From contig CAWJEE010000019.1 of the NCBI GenBank assembly GCA_963841815.1, positions 360,215 to 424,214 of the forward strand: a stretch of DNA of 64,000 bases. Reading direction: 5' to 3'. This DNA comes from JAOUJD01 sp963841815 (GTDB taxonomy: Bacteria > Pseudomonadota > Gammaproteobacteria > Burkholderiales > Burkholderiaceae_F). The position numbers and the translations under genes are program-made. The notes below the pieces were generated by a model. The model saw only the letters and a list, made by a program, of their open reading frames with translations. It made no database searches and was not told the DNA's origin. The stretch's first letter is position 1. Every line of letters starts with the position of its first letter. Below, piece by piece: positions 1-8,563 of the stretch.

Positions 1-83
1 CCAGCGGCGATCCACTGCCAGTAGAACGCGTCGCCATCGGGCGTCTGCTGGAAGAAGACGCCCCAGTTCCAGTTGTATTTCAC
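1..83 (-). CDS. gltJ: Glutamate/aspartate ABC transporter permease, N-terminus only
   Basis: Only the first 27 codons are inside the window; the gene runs off the left edge. The minus strand opens with a GTG at 83 and reads MKYNWNWGVFFQQ, which matches the conserved start of GltJ inner-membrane permeases (E. coli GltJ begins with a similar WNWGIFLQQ stretch). It lies downstream of the substrate-binding gene on the same strand, the usual gltI-gltJ order. It would form half of the membrane channel for acidic amino acids. No membrane segment is visible in the part present. Confidence 0.8.
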   Translation of the reverse strand, partial: MKYNWNWGVFFQQTPDGDAFYWQWIAA

Positions 84-147
84 GGTGTCCGTTCCCCCGG
101 GCGCTGAGGCCGACCCGGGCTCCCCCGGGCGAAGCTTGCCCCAAAAT

Positions 148-186
148 TCAAAGGGCCGGAAGCGCGTGGCGCCTCCGGCCCTCGAA
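148..186 (-). terminator. Hairpin with T-rich tail between gltI and gltJ
   Basis: A perfect 9-bp stem (152-160 pairs with 174-182) is followed on the minus strand by a T-rich run ending in TTTT. It sits just after the gltI stop and before gltJ. A partial terminator here would let the binding protein be made in excess over the permease, a common arrangement in ABC importers; that role is inferred. Confidence 0.55.
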
Positions 187-224
187 GTCCAGGCTGCCCG
201 CTGGAAGCGGACAGTCCCGCGGTG

Positions 225-1121
225 TTACTGGACGCCCTTGTCGTTCGGATTGGCGAATGCTTCCTTGATCGCCGGCGTCATCGGGAAGTTCAGGTTGACG
301 TTGCGCGGCGGGATCGGGCCCATGAACCACTTCGCATAGATCTTGTTGATCTCACCCGACTTGAACACGGCCGCGACGGAACGGTCGACCAGCGCCTTGA
401 ACTGCGGATCGTCCCTGCGCAGCATCATCGAGTACGGCTCGGTGCGCAGCGACTCGGGCAGGATGATGAAGTCGCCGGGGTTCGGCTGGTTCGCGATCTG
501 GCCGGCCAGCAGGATGTCGTCCATGATGAACGCCTGCGCGCGGTCCGTCGCCAGCAGCTGCATCGACTCGGCGTGGTCCTTGGCCTGCAGTTCCTTGAAG
601 TCGATGCCCTTGGCTTTCTCGTAGCCGCGCAGCAGCGGGATGGAGGTCGTGCCCGACGTCGAGGCGACCGCCTTGCCGTTCAGGTCGGCGAACGTCTTGA
701 TGCCCGAGCTCTTCTTCACCGCAGCGGAGACGTTGATCACGAAGTAGGTCGGGCCGAAGGCCACCTGCTTCTGCCGCTCCACGGAGTTGGTCGTCGAGCC
801 GCACTCCATGTCGATCGTGCCGTTCTGAAGCAGCGGGATGCGGTTGGCGGACGTCACCGGCTGGTACGCCACCTTCAGGTTCGGCAGCTTCAGCTCGGCC
901 TTGACCGCATCGACGATCTTCGCGCACAGGTCCATCGCGTAGCCGACGGGCTGCTGCTTGTCGTCGAGGTACGAGAACGGAATCGACGATTCGCGGTGGC
1001 CGACCGCGATCGTCCCGGTGTCCTTGATCTTCTTCAGCGTGCCGGTGAGTTCCTGGGCGTTCGCCCCCGTTGCCACCAGGCCCGCGCCAACCACTGCCAG
1101 CAACAGGCGGGAAAGTTTCAT
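225..1121 (-). CDS. gltI: Glutamate/aspartate ABC transporter substrate-binding protein
   Basis: Periplasmic binding protein (298 aa) that would capture glutamate/aspartate for a GltIJKL-type importer. Residues 1-22 form a Sec signal peptide ending GANA|QE. The mature part is a SBP_bac_3 fold: the early stretch VGHRESSIPFSY, the middle segment MECGSTTNSVERQKQVAFGPTY and the FADLNGKAVASTSGTTS ligand loop match the GltI subgroup. Length is normal. The start at 1121 follows a GAGGAG-like ribosome site. The permease gene follows at once on the same strand, which supports the assignment; substrate is inferred from family membership. Confidence 0.88.
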   Translation of the reverse strand: MKLSRLLLAVVGAGLVATGANAQELTGTLKKIKDTGTIAVGHRESSIPFSYLDDKQQPVGYAMDLCAKIVDAVKAELKLPNLKVAYQPVTSANRIPLLQNGTIDMECGSTTNSVERQKQVAFGPTYFVINVSAAVKKSSGIKTFADLNGKAVASTSGTTSIPLLRGYEKAKGIDFKELQAKDHAESMQLLATDRAQAFIMDDILLAGQIANQPNPGDFIILPESLRTEPYSMMLRRDDPQFKALVDRSVAAVFKSGEINKIYAKWFMGPIPPRNVNLNFPMTPAIKEAFANPNDKGVQ

Positions 1122-1219
1122 CGAAGTCTCCTCGAAAAGGCCGTTGAGTCTACTAACAAAACGCCGTTTGGTGGCACCGGCCGGCCTGGCTCCGCGGGAG
1201 CCCGGACCATCCTCCGGTC

Positions 1220-1250
1220 GGGCGCCTTCCAGCCCGATGGGCTGGCGCCC
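1220..1250 (-). terminator. GC-rich hairpin downstream of the ABC exporter gene
   Basis: A strong inverted repeat (GGGCGCC arm at 1220, core CCAGCCC-GAT-GGGCTGG, closing CGCCC at 1250) begins 4 bases beyond the exporter stop codon. There is no clear T-run on either strand, so it may stabilise mRNA or assist a Rho-type stop rather than act as a classic intrinsic terminator. Confidence 0.4.
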
Positions 1251-1254
1251 TGCG

Positions 1255-3078
1255 TCAGGCGGCGAGGACGGCTTCCGCCTTGGCCTGCTCGCGGCTCTGG
1301 ATCTCCCACATCGCCGCGTAGGCGCCGCGGTGGGCGAGCAGCGCCGCGTGCGTCCCGCGCTCGATGATCCGCCCGTGGTCCATCACCAGGATCTGGTCCG
1401 CGTGCACGACGGTGGACAGGCGGTGAGCGATCACCAGCGTCGTGCGGCTGCGCGAGATGCCCTCCAGTTCCTGCTGGATCACCCGCTCGGTGCGCGAGTC
1501 CAGCGCCGACGTCGCTTCGTCGAACACCAGGATGGCCGGCTGCTTCAGCAGCGTCCGGGCGATGGCGACCCGCTGCTTCTCCCCTCCCGAGAGCTTGAGA
1601 CCGCGCTCTCCCACCATCGTGCGGTATCCGTCCGGCAGCGACTCGATGAAGTCGTGGATGTGGGCCGCGCGCGCCGCCGCCACGACGTCGTCGTGCGCCG
1701 CGCCGGGGCGGCCGTAGGCGATGTTGTATTCGATGGTGTCGTTGAAGAGCACCGTGTCCTGCGGAACGATGCCGATCGCGGCGCGCAGGCTCGCCTGAGT
1801 CACCGACCGCACGTCCTGGCCGTCGATCAGCACGCGGCCCGCACCCGCGTCGTAGAAACGGAACAGCAGCCGCGCGAGGGTCGACTTGCCCGATCCCGTC
1901 GCACCGACCACCGCGGTCGTGCTGCCGGCGGGCACCACGAAGCTGACGCCGTGCAGGACCTGGCGGCGCGCGTCGTATGCGAAGTCGACGCCCTCGAACC
2001 GGATTTCGGCGCCGCCGACGGCGAGCGGCACGGCGCCGGGCGCATCGGCGATCTCGCGGTGCTGCTCGAGCAGCGAGAACATGCGGTCCATGTCGATCAG
2101 GCTCTGCTTGATCTCGCGGTAGATCACGCCGAGGAAGTTGAGCGGGATGTACAGCTGGATCATGAAGGCGTTGACCAGCACCAGGTCGCCGATCGTCATC
2201 CGTCCCTCGACCACGCCGAGCGCGGCACGCCATAGGATCAGCGTCAGCGCGATGGCGATGATCGTCTGCTGGCCCGCGTTCAGGACGTTCAGCGACTGCT
2301 GCGACAACACCGCCGTGCGCTGGCTGTCGGCCAGCGTCTCGTCGTAGCGCCGCGCCTCGTAGTCCTCGTTGCCGAAGTACTTGACCGTCTCGAAGTTCAG
2401 CAGCGAGTCCACCGCGCGCGACTGCGCCTTGCTCTCCAGCTCGTTCCAGCGCCGCCGCACCGTCGTGCGCCAGTTCGTGACCGCGACCGTGAAGCCGATG
2501 TAGACGAAGAGGCTGACGCCGACGATCGCGGCGAACCAGATCTCGTAGTGCCAGACCAGGTAGCCGACCACCAGCGTGATCTCGATCAGCGTCGGCAGGA
2601 TCGAATACAGCGTGAAGCTGATCAGCGACGAGATGCCGCGGATGCCCTGGTCGATCTCGCGCGTCACCGCGCCGGTCCGGCGCTCGAGGTGGTAGCGCAG
2701 CGACAGCGAGTGCAGGTGCCGGAACGTCTTCAGCGCCAGCGTCCGCATCGCGGCCTGCGTCACGTTGACGAAGAAGAACTCGCGCAGCTCCGTGAACAGC
2801 GACGTCGACAGCCGCAGCAGGCCGTACGCGACGACGAGCGCGACCGGGACGAGCAGCACGCCGGTCGCGGCCTGCTGCGTGGGGGACAGCCGGTCGACGA
2901 GGTCCTTCAGCAGGATCGGCACCGAGACCGTGGCGAGCTTCGCCGCGACCAGGCAGGCCAGCGCGAAGATCACGCGTCCCTTGTGGGCCCACAGGTAGGG
3001 CAGGAGCGCGCGCAACGCCTGCCAGTCGTTGCGGCGCCCGCTCGACGGCAAGGCTTCGCTTGGTGGCGACCAGCGCAT
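1255..3078 (-). CDS. Atm1/HMT-type ABC exporter, fused permease and ATPase
   Basis: Half-size ABC exporter (about 607 aa) of the Atm1/ABCB7 group, which in relatives moves glutathione-bound sulfur or metal species across the inner membrane. The N-terminal half holds about six membrane helices; the segment ETVKYFGNEDYEARRY is the Atm1-type signature. The ATPase half shows Walker A (GATGSGKST), Q-loop (VPQDTVLFNDT), ABC signature (LSGGEKQR), Walker B (ILVFDEATSALD) and the switch His (IAHRLST). I prefer ATG at 3078, preceded by AAGGG, over the ATG at 3111, which would add 11 Arg/Gly-rich residues. It is divergent from the SDR gene at 3164. The transported compound is not determined. Confidence 0.88.
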   Translation of the reverse strand: MRWSPPSEALPSSGRRNDWQALRALLPYLWAHKGRVIFALACLVAAKLATVSVPILLKDLVDRLSPTQQAATGVLLVPVALVVAYGLLRLSTSLFTELREFFFVNVTQAAMRTLALKTFRHLHSLSLRYHLERRTGAVTREIDQGIRGISSLISFTLYSILPTLIEITLVVGYLVWHYEIWFAAIVGVSLFVYIGFTVAVTNWRTTVRRRWNELESKAQSRAVDSLLNFETVKYFGNEDYEARRYDETLADSQRTAVLSQQSLNVLNAGQQTIIAIALTLILWRAALGVVEGRMTIGDLVLVNAFMIQLYIPLNFLGVIYREIKQSLIDMDRMFSLLEQHREIADAPGAVPLAVGGAEIRFEGVDFAYDARRQVLHGVSFVVPAGSTTAVVGATGSGKSTLARLLFRFYDAGAGRVLIDGQDVRSVTQASLRAAIGIVPQDTVLFNDTIEYNIAYGRPGAAHDDVVAAARAAHIHDFIESLPDGYRTMVGERGLKLSGGEKQRVAIARTLLKQPAILVFDEATSALDSRTERVIQQELEGISRSRTTLVIAHRLSTVVHADQILVMDHGRIIERGTHAALLAHRGAYAAMWEIQSREQAKAEAVLAA

Positions 3079-3163
3079 CAGCCCTTCGCCCCCGCAACGC
3101 CCGCGCCGCATGCACCATGTACGCTCTGCATCGGCGCATTATCCCAGCAGACCCGCCCCCCCA

Positions 3164-3979
3164 ATGGCGTTCGAGAGCAAGGTCATCGTGATCACCGGCG
3201 CGAGCGACGGCATCGGCGCCGAACTCGCCCGCCAGCTCGCCCGCGAGCGGCCCCGGCTGGTCCTTGCCGCGCGCGGCGCCGCGGGTCTCGAGCGCGTACG
3301 GCGCGAGTGCGCGAGCGCGGGCGCCGAAGCGCTCGACGTCGCGGCCGACGTCAGCACCGAGGAAGACTGCCGCCGGTTGATGGAGCGCGCCGTCGCGGCC
3401 TTCGGCGACATCGACGTCCTCGTCGCCAACGCAGGCGTGTCGATGCACGCCCGCTTCGACGAAATCGAGGACTTCTCGACCTTCGAGCGGCTGTTCCGCA
3501 TCAACGCGATGGGCACGATCTGGTGCGTGCGCCACGCCTACCCGAGCCTGAAGCGCACGCGCGGACTCGTCGTCGGCGTTTCTTCGCTCGCGGGGAGGAC
3601 CGGCGTGCCCGGACGCACCACCTACTGCACCAGCAAGTTCGCGCAGAGCGGCTTCCTGGAAGCCTTCCGCATCGAAGCCGAAGACCATGGAGTGGCCGTG
3701 ATGGCCGCGTTCCCAGGCGTCGTGAAGACGGAGATCCGGCGCCACGGCTGGAATGGCCGGGGCGAAACCGCCGGCGTCTCAGGGCTCGCGGAGGAAGACG
3801 CGATGCCGGTGGAGGAGTGCGCGCGCCAGATTGTCGACGGCATGCGCCGGCGCCGGCGCGAGGTGGTGATGACGGCCAGGGCGCGCGTAGGCCTGTGGCT
3901 GAAGCTGTTCGCGCCGTCGAGGGTCGACGCGATGGCGCGCGCCGCGCTCGCGCGCATTGAGCAACGTCAACCGCACTGA
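3164..3979 (+). CDS. Short-chain dehydrogenase/reductase (SDR)
   Basis: Classical-type SDR of 271 aa. The Rossmann motif TGASDGIG sits near residue 10, NAG near residue 90, and the catalytic Tyr-x3-Lys as YCTSK after the Ser in VSSLAG. ATG at 3164 is chosen because it places the dinucleotide-binding strand (KVIVITGASDGIG) at the very N-terminus; the open frame extends upstream but with Pro/Arg-rich sequence unlike the family. The thioesterase gene follows 7 bases after the stop, so the two are probably cotranscribed. The substrate is unknown; a DHRS7-like lipid or carbonyl reductase is possible. Confidence 0.82.
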   Translation: MAFESKVIVITGASDGIGAELARQLARERPRLVLAARGAAGLERVRRECASAGAEALDVAADVSTEEDCRRLMERAVAAFGDIDVLVANAGVSMHARFDEIEDFSTFERLFRINAMGTIWCVRHAYPSLKRTRGLVVGVSSLAGRTGVPGRTTYCTSKFAQSGFLEAFRIEAEDHGVAVMAAFPGVVKTEIRRHGWNGRGETAGVSGLAEEDAMPVEECARQIVDGMRRRRREVVMTARARVGLWLKLFAPSRVDAMARAALARIEQRQPH

Positions 3980-3986
3980 GGACCCG

Positions 3987-4382
3987 ATGTCTCCCGACTT
4001 CCAGCTCCCCGCCGACCGCGTCGCGGTGCTCCGCATGATGCCGATGCCCGCGGACGCCAACATCCACGGTGACGTCTTCGGCGGCTGGATCATGGCGCAC
4101 GTCGACATCGCCGGCGCCGTGCCGGCCGCGCGCCGTGCCGGCGGCCGCGTGGCGACGATCGCGGTCACGTCGTTCGTGTTCAGGCAGCCGGTGTTCGTCG
4201 GCGACCTGGTGAGCTTCTACGCCGACATCGTGAAGACCGGCACGACCTCGATCACCGTCGAGGTCGAGGTCTACGTGGAACGCAACCGCCTGCAGAAGGA
4301 AGTGGTGAAGGTGACCGAGGCCACCCTCGTCTACGTCGCCACCGACGACCAGCGCAAGCCGCGTCCGCTGCCGTCGGTGTGA
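3987..4382 (+). CDS. Acyl-CoA thioesterase, YciA/ACOT hotdog family
   Basis: Small hotdog-fold thioesterase (131 aa) that would hydrolyse acyl-CoA to free acid and CoA. The family fingerprint NIHGDVFGGWIMAHVDIAG is present at residues 25-43, including the catalytic-region Asp, followed by the FRQPVFVGDLVSFYADIV strand typical of YciA. ATG at 3987 gives the normal YciA length and N-terminus; an upstream in-frame start at 3957 lies inside the preceding SDR. Convergent with the amidase gene. Confidence 0.85.
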   Translation: MSPDFQLPADRVAVLRMMPMPADANIHGDVFGGWIMAHVDIAGAVPAARRAGGRVATIAVTSFVFRQPVFVGDLVSFYADIVKTGTTSITVEVEVYVERNRLQKEVVKVTEATLVYVATDDQRKPRPLPSV

Positions 4383-4417
4383 CGCCTGGCGGCCAGACGC
4401 GGCCGCCATCTCCGCGC

Positions 4418-5740
4418 CTACAGCGCTTCCAGCTGCTGCTCCACCCACCGCGCTGCGGCCAGCGCGCGGACGTCGTCCCCGGGCCGCGCGACCACCTGCA
4501 GGCCGAGCGGCAGTCCCGACTCGCCGTGCGCGAGCGAACGCGGCACGGGCACGTTGACCTGCGGCACTCCGAGCAGGTGCCACGGGCGATTGAACAGCGG
4601 GTCGCCGGTGCTGCCGAGGCCATGCGGCGCCTCGCCGGGCGCGCTCGGCGCCAGCAGCACGTCGGCGTCGCCGAACAGCGTTTCGATGGAGGCCGTGCAA
4701 TCGCGTCCCGCCTTGATCGCCGCCACGTATGCGTCCGCGCTGACCGCCCGTCCTTCGTCGATCAGGTCCGCGAGCTTGGCCGACAGCAGGTCGCTGCGGT
4801 ACTGCAGCTCGGCGCCGAGCGCGCGGGCCGTCTCGAAGAGCTGCACCGTCTTCTGCGCGTCGGCCAGGCCCGCGAACGAGTCGCCGTTGGCGTTCGAGTC
4901 GTACGGCCACTTGATCTCGCGCACGCGCGGGTTCCGGCTGGCCAGCAGGCGCGCGACGCGCTCGAGCGCGGCCATCATCGACGGCGCGAGTTGCGACACC
5001 CACGGCGTGGCCGTCCAGCCGATCGAGACCGGGCCGGCCTTGGCCGGCGCGTGCTGGAGCTCGGGCTTGAGCGCGACCGCGGCTGCGATCAGGGCGGCGT
5101 CCTCGACGCTGCGCGCGAACACGCCGATCACGTCGAGCGTGTCGGAGACCGCCTTGACCCCGGCGCGCGGCACCAGTCCGCGCGTCGGCACGAAGCCGAC
5201 GACGCCGCAGAAGGAGGCCGGGCGGATCACCGAGCCCGCCGTCTGCGTTCCGGTCGCGAACGGGACCATGTGCGACGCCACGGCGGCGGCCGACCCGCTC
5301 GACGAGCCGCCCGGCGTATGTTCGAGGCCGTGCGGGTTGCGCGTCGGCCCCGGGGTGAAGTTCGCGAGTTCGGCGCTGACCGTCTTGCCGAGCACGTAGC
5401 CGCCGGCGCAGCGCAGGGCGGCCACCGACGCCGCGTCGGCGTGCGGTACGTGCCCGGCGTAGATCGCCGAACCGTACTCGCTCGGTATGTCGGCGGTGTC
5501 GATGTTGTCCTTCACCGCGACCGGCAAGCCGTGCAACGGCCCGCGCCAGTCGACGATGTCGTGCTCGCGCGCCGTCGCCAGCGCGCGCGCCGGGTCGAAC
5601 CACGCGAACGCGCGCACGTCGGGCTCGCGCTCCTTGATTGCGTCGATGAACGAATGGGTCACGGCTTCGCACGAGGCCTCGTGCCCGGCGATCATGCGGG
5701 ACAGGCGGGTGGCGGACAGTCGGTTGAGCGGCGTTTTCAT
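4418..5740 (-). CDS. Amidase signature family hydrolase
   Basis: Amidase of 440 aa with the Ser-cisSer-Lys triad region visible: Lys in LPVAVKDNIDT (about residue 76), and the Gly/Ser loop TPGGSSSGSAAAVAS with the motif TQTAGSVIRPASFCGVVGFVPTRG just after it, split here as TQTAGSVIRP and ASFCGVVGF. These features are diagnostic of the family, which cleaves C-N bonds in amides (including indole-acetamide, aryl amides and Glu-tRNA transamidation). No GatB/GatC partner is next to it and the sequence is shorter than GatA, so a stand-alone catabolic amidase is more likely. Substrate unknown. Confidence 0.85.
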   Translation of the reverse strand: MKTPLNRLSATRLSRMIAGHEASCEAVTHSFIDAIKEREPDVRAFAWFDPARALATAREHDIVDWRGPLHGLPVAVKDNIDTADIPSEYGSAIYAGHVPHADAASVAALRCAGGYVLGKTVSAELANFTPGPTRNPHGLEHTPGGSSSGSAAAVASHMVPFATGTQTAGSVIRPASFCGVVGFVPTRGLVPRAGVKAVSDTLDVIGVFARSVEDAALIAAAVALKPELQHAPAKAGPVSIGWTATPWVSQLAPSMMAALERVARLLASRNPRVREIKWPYDSNANGDSFAGLADAQKTVQLFETARALGAELQYRSDLLSAKLADLIDEGRAVSADAYVAAIKAGRDCTASIETLFGDADVLLAPSAPGEAPHGLGSTGDPLFNRPWHLLGVPQVNVPVPRSLAHGESGLPLGLQVVARPGDDVRALAAARWVEQQLEAL

Positions 5741-5868
5741 CGGGGTTCCGATCGCGGGCCGGCGGCCCGCTCCGGGGTCGAATCTAGCGGAACCCTTTCC
5801 GCCCCTGCCCGGCTGAAGTCAACAAACCGGGGGGCGCCAGCACTGTGAGTGTGACCCGGGTCCTTGCT

Positions 5869-5954
5869 TGCGCCCGGTCGGCCGCCGGCGTACCTCGATG
5901 GCGGGCGCCTCTCGCCTCATCTCCTGCGCCAGGTCGGCCGTCGGCGTACCTCGA
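5869..5954. repeat. Two-copy imperfect direct repeat, 56-bp period
   Basis: The 30-base unit TGCGCC(C/A)GGTCGGCCG(C/T) plus CGGCGTACCTCGA occurs at 5869-5898 and again at 5925-5954, two mismatches in 30. Only two copies are visible, so it is not a CRISPR array. Confidence 0.6.
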
Positions 5955-5995
5955 CTTCGCGGGCATCGCGGCGGGCGTCACTCGGCTGAGACCGC

Positions 5996-6374
5996 TCCCT
6001 GCGGGCGCGCAGCTTTCGGGCTGGCGGTGACAGGAACGGCTGCGTCCTGCCTTCCGGCCGTTCGCTTCCCGGCCCGCCATCCTGGCGCGCCTGGCACGCC
6101 CGCCGCCTGACGCCCGCTGCGCGAGGCACACCGCCGTCCGCCGAGGCGCCTCGCGTATGCGAATAGAACGAAAGTGAGCGTGTGGCTTGGGTGGATGCAT
6201 TACGCATCGACACCGCGCGGCGCGCCGACCGTGGTGCGGGGTACCGCGCGGAGCGCGGCTCTGGCGGCGGGCGTGGCCAGTCAGCCGGGCGGCGGGCCGA
6301 GCACACCCTCCGCCGGAAGGCACGCCACCGGATTGCGCGAAGACTTCACTCCGAGAGCTGCGCGCCCGCAGGGA
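5996..6374. repeat. Inverted-repeat-bounded 379-bp segment (MITE-like?)
   Basis: The arm at 5996-6019 (starting TCCCTGCGGGCGCGCAGCT) is the reverse complement of 6351-6374 with one mismatch in 24 positions. The enclosed 331 bases code for nothing recognisable. Terminal inverted repeats around a non-coding core suggest a non-autonomous mobile element or a paired regulatory structure. No clear target-site duplication is visible, so the mobile-element reading is weak. Confidence 0.4.
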
Positions 6375-6551
6375 ACACCCTTCCGCGTCGACGCCCGCCG
6401 CCGAGTCGCGCGGAGTCGCGGTGCCCCGCAGCGCGGTCGGCGCGCAGGGGACGATCAGCGCGGACGTGCAGGTCGTCGCCGCCGCTGCAGCTCTCTGAAC
6501 ACGAACAGCGCGCAGGCGAGGAGAGCGCAGCAGCTAAACCGGACCGCATTG

Positions 6552-7379
6552 CTAGAGGAACAGGTCCGGCATCAGCTGCCGGCTGCCCGGGACCACCGCG
6601 TAGCCCGAGAAGTCCGTGACTCCCGCCTTCGCCAGGATCTCTTCATCGATGAAGAAGTTGCCGGTCGTCGCCGCGGCGTCCGAGGTCAGGATGGCGTAGG
6701 CGGCGTCCGCCATGATGTCCGGCGTCCGGCAGTGCTCGGGCTGCACGCCGGGGATCATCTGCAGCGCCGCGGTCAGGATCACCGTGCGCGGCCACAGCGC
6801 GTTGACAGCGATGCCGTACGGCCGGAACTCCTCCGCGTGCCCGAGCACGCACATGCTCATGCCGTACTTGGCCATCGTGTACGCGACATGCGGCGCGAAC
6901 CATCGCGGGTCCATGTTCAGCGGGGGCGACAGCGTCAGGACGTGCGGGTTGCGCCGGCGTTCCGCGGACTGCTTCAGGTACGGCAGGCAGGCCTGCGTGC
7001 ACAGGTAGGTGCCGCGGACGTTCACGCCGAACATCAGGTCGAAGCGCTTCATCGGCGTGGCGTGCGTCGGCGTCAGGTTGATGGCGCTGGCGTTGTTGAT
7101 CAGGATGTCGATGCCGCCGAACGTCTCGGCCGTCTTCCTCGCGGCCGCGACCACCTGCTCCTCGTCCCGGATGTCGCACTGGAGCGGCAGCGCCTTGCCT
7201 CCCGCCTGCTCGATCTCGGCCGCTGCCGTGAAGATCGTTCCGGGCAGCTTCGGATTGGGATCGGTCGTCTTGGCGGCGATGGCCACGTTGGCGCCGTCGG
7301 CCGCCGCCTTCTTCACGATTGCCAGCCCGATGCCGCGCGAGGCACCGGAGATGAAGATCGTCTTGCCCTGCAGGTTCAT
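6552..7379 (-). CDS. SDR family oxidoreductase, HSDL2-like
   Basis: SDR of 275 aa. It has TGxxxGxG as SGASRGIG at residues 11-18, NNAS for the adenine-ring motif, and YTMAK as the Tyr-x3-Lys pair. The phrases AAKTTDPNPKLPGTIFTAA and the C-terminal FFIDEEIL are typical of hydroxysteroid dehydrogenase-like 2 (HSDL2) proteins, which are linked to fatty-acid metabolism. ATG at 7379 overlaps the upstream GDSL gene stop as ATGA, so translation is coupled. It is the last gene of the acyl-CoA operon. Exact substrate unknown. Confidence 0.85.
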   Translation of the reverse strand: MNLQGKTIFISGASRGIGLAIVKKAAADGANVAIAAKTTDPNPKLPGTIFTAAAEIEQAGGKALPLQCDIRDEEQVVAAARKTAETFGGIDILINNASAINLTPTHATPMKRFDLMFGVNVRGTYLCTQACLPYLKQSAERRRNPHVLTLSPPLNMDPRWFAPHVAYTMAKYGMSMCVLGHAEEFRPYGIAVNALWPRTVILTAALQMIPGVQPEHCRTPDIMADAAYAILTSDAAATTGNFFIDEEILAKAGVTDFSGYAVVPGSRQLMPDLFL

Positions 7380-8119
7380 TCGGATCCTCCGACTTTCCGG
7401 AGGCCCGGCAGCACCTCCTCGATGATGTGGTCGGCCAGACGCTGGGCCACCTTCGCGTACAGCCTGGGACCGGGATGGAAGCCGTCGCCAGCCATCAGGG
7501 ACGGGTCCATCACCCCCTCCATCGCGGCATGCGACACGGCTTCGCGCCCAGCGAACCACCGCGCCTGCGCCTCGTTGTAGCGGCGCGCGTGCCGTCCGGC
7601 GTACCACGCCAGCGGTTGCGGCAAGGCCGGAAACTTCTCCATCTCGGGCAGCGCGGAAAAGACCACGTGCTTCACACCCGCGCGCTGTCTCATCTGGATG
7701 GCGATCTCGTCGCGCTTGCGCAGCGCCAGCCGCAGCGGCACCTGCTTCGTGATGTCGTTGACTCCGGCGAGGACCAGCCCGATGTCGGCCCTCCGCAAGT
7801 TGCCGTCCATCAGCATCTGGAGGACGTCTTCGGATCGCGCGCCTGTCCGGGCAACCAGCTGCCAGCGAACCGCGGCGCCAGTCCGCCTGGCGAGCACGCG
7901 GACGAGATGACCGGAGAGGGCCTCCCCCTGCGTGGCCGCGCCCACGCCGGCTGCCGCGGAGTCGCCGGCGATCAGCAGCCGCAGGCGCACCGCACCTGTC
8001 CCCGCCGCGCCGGTCCGGGCCCCGGCGGCCTCGGGCAGCTCCGGCGCCGTGCGGCGCAAGCGGCCCGCCTGCACATACAGCAGCGGCCCGAGCACGACCT
8101 TGGCGGCGACGTGGATCAC
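7376..8119 (-). CDS. SGNH/GDSL-family hydrolase
   Basis: Esterase/lipase-type hydrolase of 247 aa. Block I GDSAAAGVG carries the nucleophile Ser, block III reads AGVNDITK, and block V DGFHPGPRLY supplies the Asp and His. GTG at 8119 is chosen because it overlaps the upstream thioesterase stop (GTGA) and puts a hydrophobic Val/Leu-rich segment first, perhaps a membrane anchor. The longer frame, starting upstream at 8206, runs inside the thioesterase gene. The 4-base overlap with the SDR makes a tight three-gene unit. Probably removes acyl groups from lipids or esters; substrate not shown. Confidence 0.82.
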   Translation of the reverse strand: MIHVAAKVVLGPLLYVQAGRLRRTAPELPEAAGARTGAAGTGAVRLRLLIAGDSAAAGVGAATQGEALSGHLVRVLARRTGAAVRWQLVARTGARSEDVLQMLMDGNLRRADIGLVLAGVNDITKQVPLRLALRKRDEIAIQMRQRAGVKHVVFSALPEMEKFPALPQPLAWYAGRHARRYNEAQARWFAGREAVSHAAMEGVMDPSLMAGDGFHPGPRLYAKVAQRLADHIIEEVLPGLRKVGGSE

Positions 8120-8547
8120 TTGTGCTTCGGCCAGAGGATCATCTGCGTGCACCGGAAGAGCGCGATCGTCTTGCCGCTCTCCACGTGCGTCACCACGGAG
8201 TCCCACAGCTGCGTGGTCCTGCCCTGGTGAGCGGCGCGCGCTTCCGCCCGCAACGAGCCTTCGGTCGCCGTGCCGATGAAGTTCGACTTCAGTTCGATGG
8301 TCGTGAAGTTCGTCGCGCCGTCGGGCAGGTGCGCGATCGTCGCGTAGCCGGCCGCGGTGTCGGCGAGCGCGATCACCGAGGCGGCATGCAGGAATCCATT
8401 CGGCGCGAGGAACTGCGGCCGGATCACGTACTCCATCGCGACCAGCCCTTCGGCAACCTCCACGACCTTCATGCTGAACCAGCCCGGCAGGTTGTCGCCG
8501 CTCCGGTGGTTCAGTTTCTCGGGAGTCATGCCCGGGCGCAACGGCAT
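8116..8547 (-). CDS. PaaI-type hotdog thioesterase
   Basis: Thioesterase of 143 aa (or 137 from the internal ATG at 8529). The segment FLAPNGFLHAASVIALADTAAGY corresponds to the hotdog central helix with the catalytic Asp; it is visible at residues 46-68. TTIELKSNFIGTA is the following conserved strand. Such proteins hydrolyse aromatic or medium-chain acyl-CoA. It lies 16 bases after the enoyl-CoA hydratase stop and overlaps the GDSL gene by 4 bases, so it is part of the acyl-CoA operon. Confidence 0.82.
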   Translation of the reverse strand: MPLRPGMTPEKLNHRSGDNLPGWFSMKVVEVAEGLVAMEYVIRPQFLAPNGFLHAASVIALADTAAGYATIAHLPDGATNFTTIELKSNFIGTATEGSLRAEARAAHQGRTTQLWDSVVTHVESGKTIALFRCTQMILWPKHK

Positions 8548-8563
8548 GGCGGGCCTCCGGCAG

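Larger units (their letters stand above)
5741..6551. other. Long non-coding stretch with repeats
   Basis: About 810 bases between the amidase start and the SDR stop carry no open frame that resembles a protein; the many frames here are Arg/Pro/Ala-rich, as expected for random GC-rich DNA. The stretch holds a pair of imperfect direct repeats (5869-5898 and 5925-5954) and a 24-bp inverted repeat pair (5996-6019 and 6351-6374). It should also contain the amidase promoter near 5745-5800. I cannot identify a known element. Confidence 0.6.

Noticed and set aside
5869..5954. CRISPR-like repeat
   Set aside because: Only two imperfect copies, no spacer array and no cas gene in the window.
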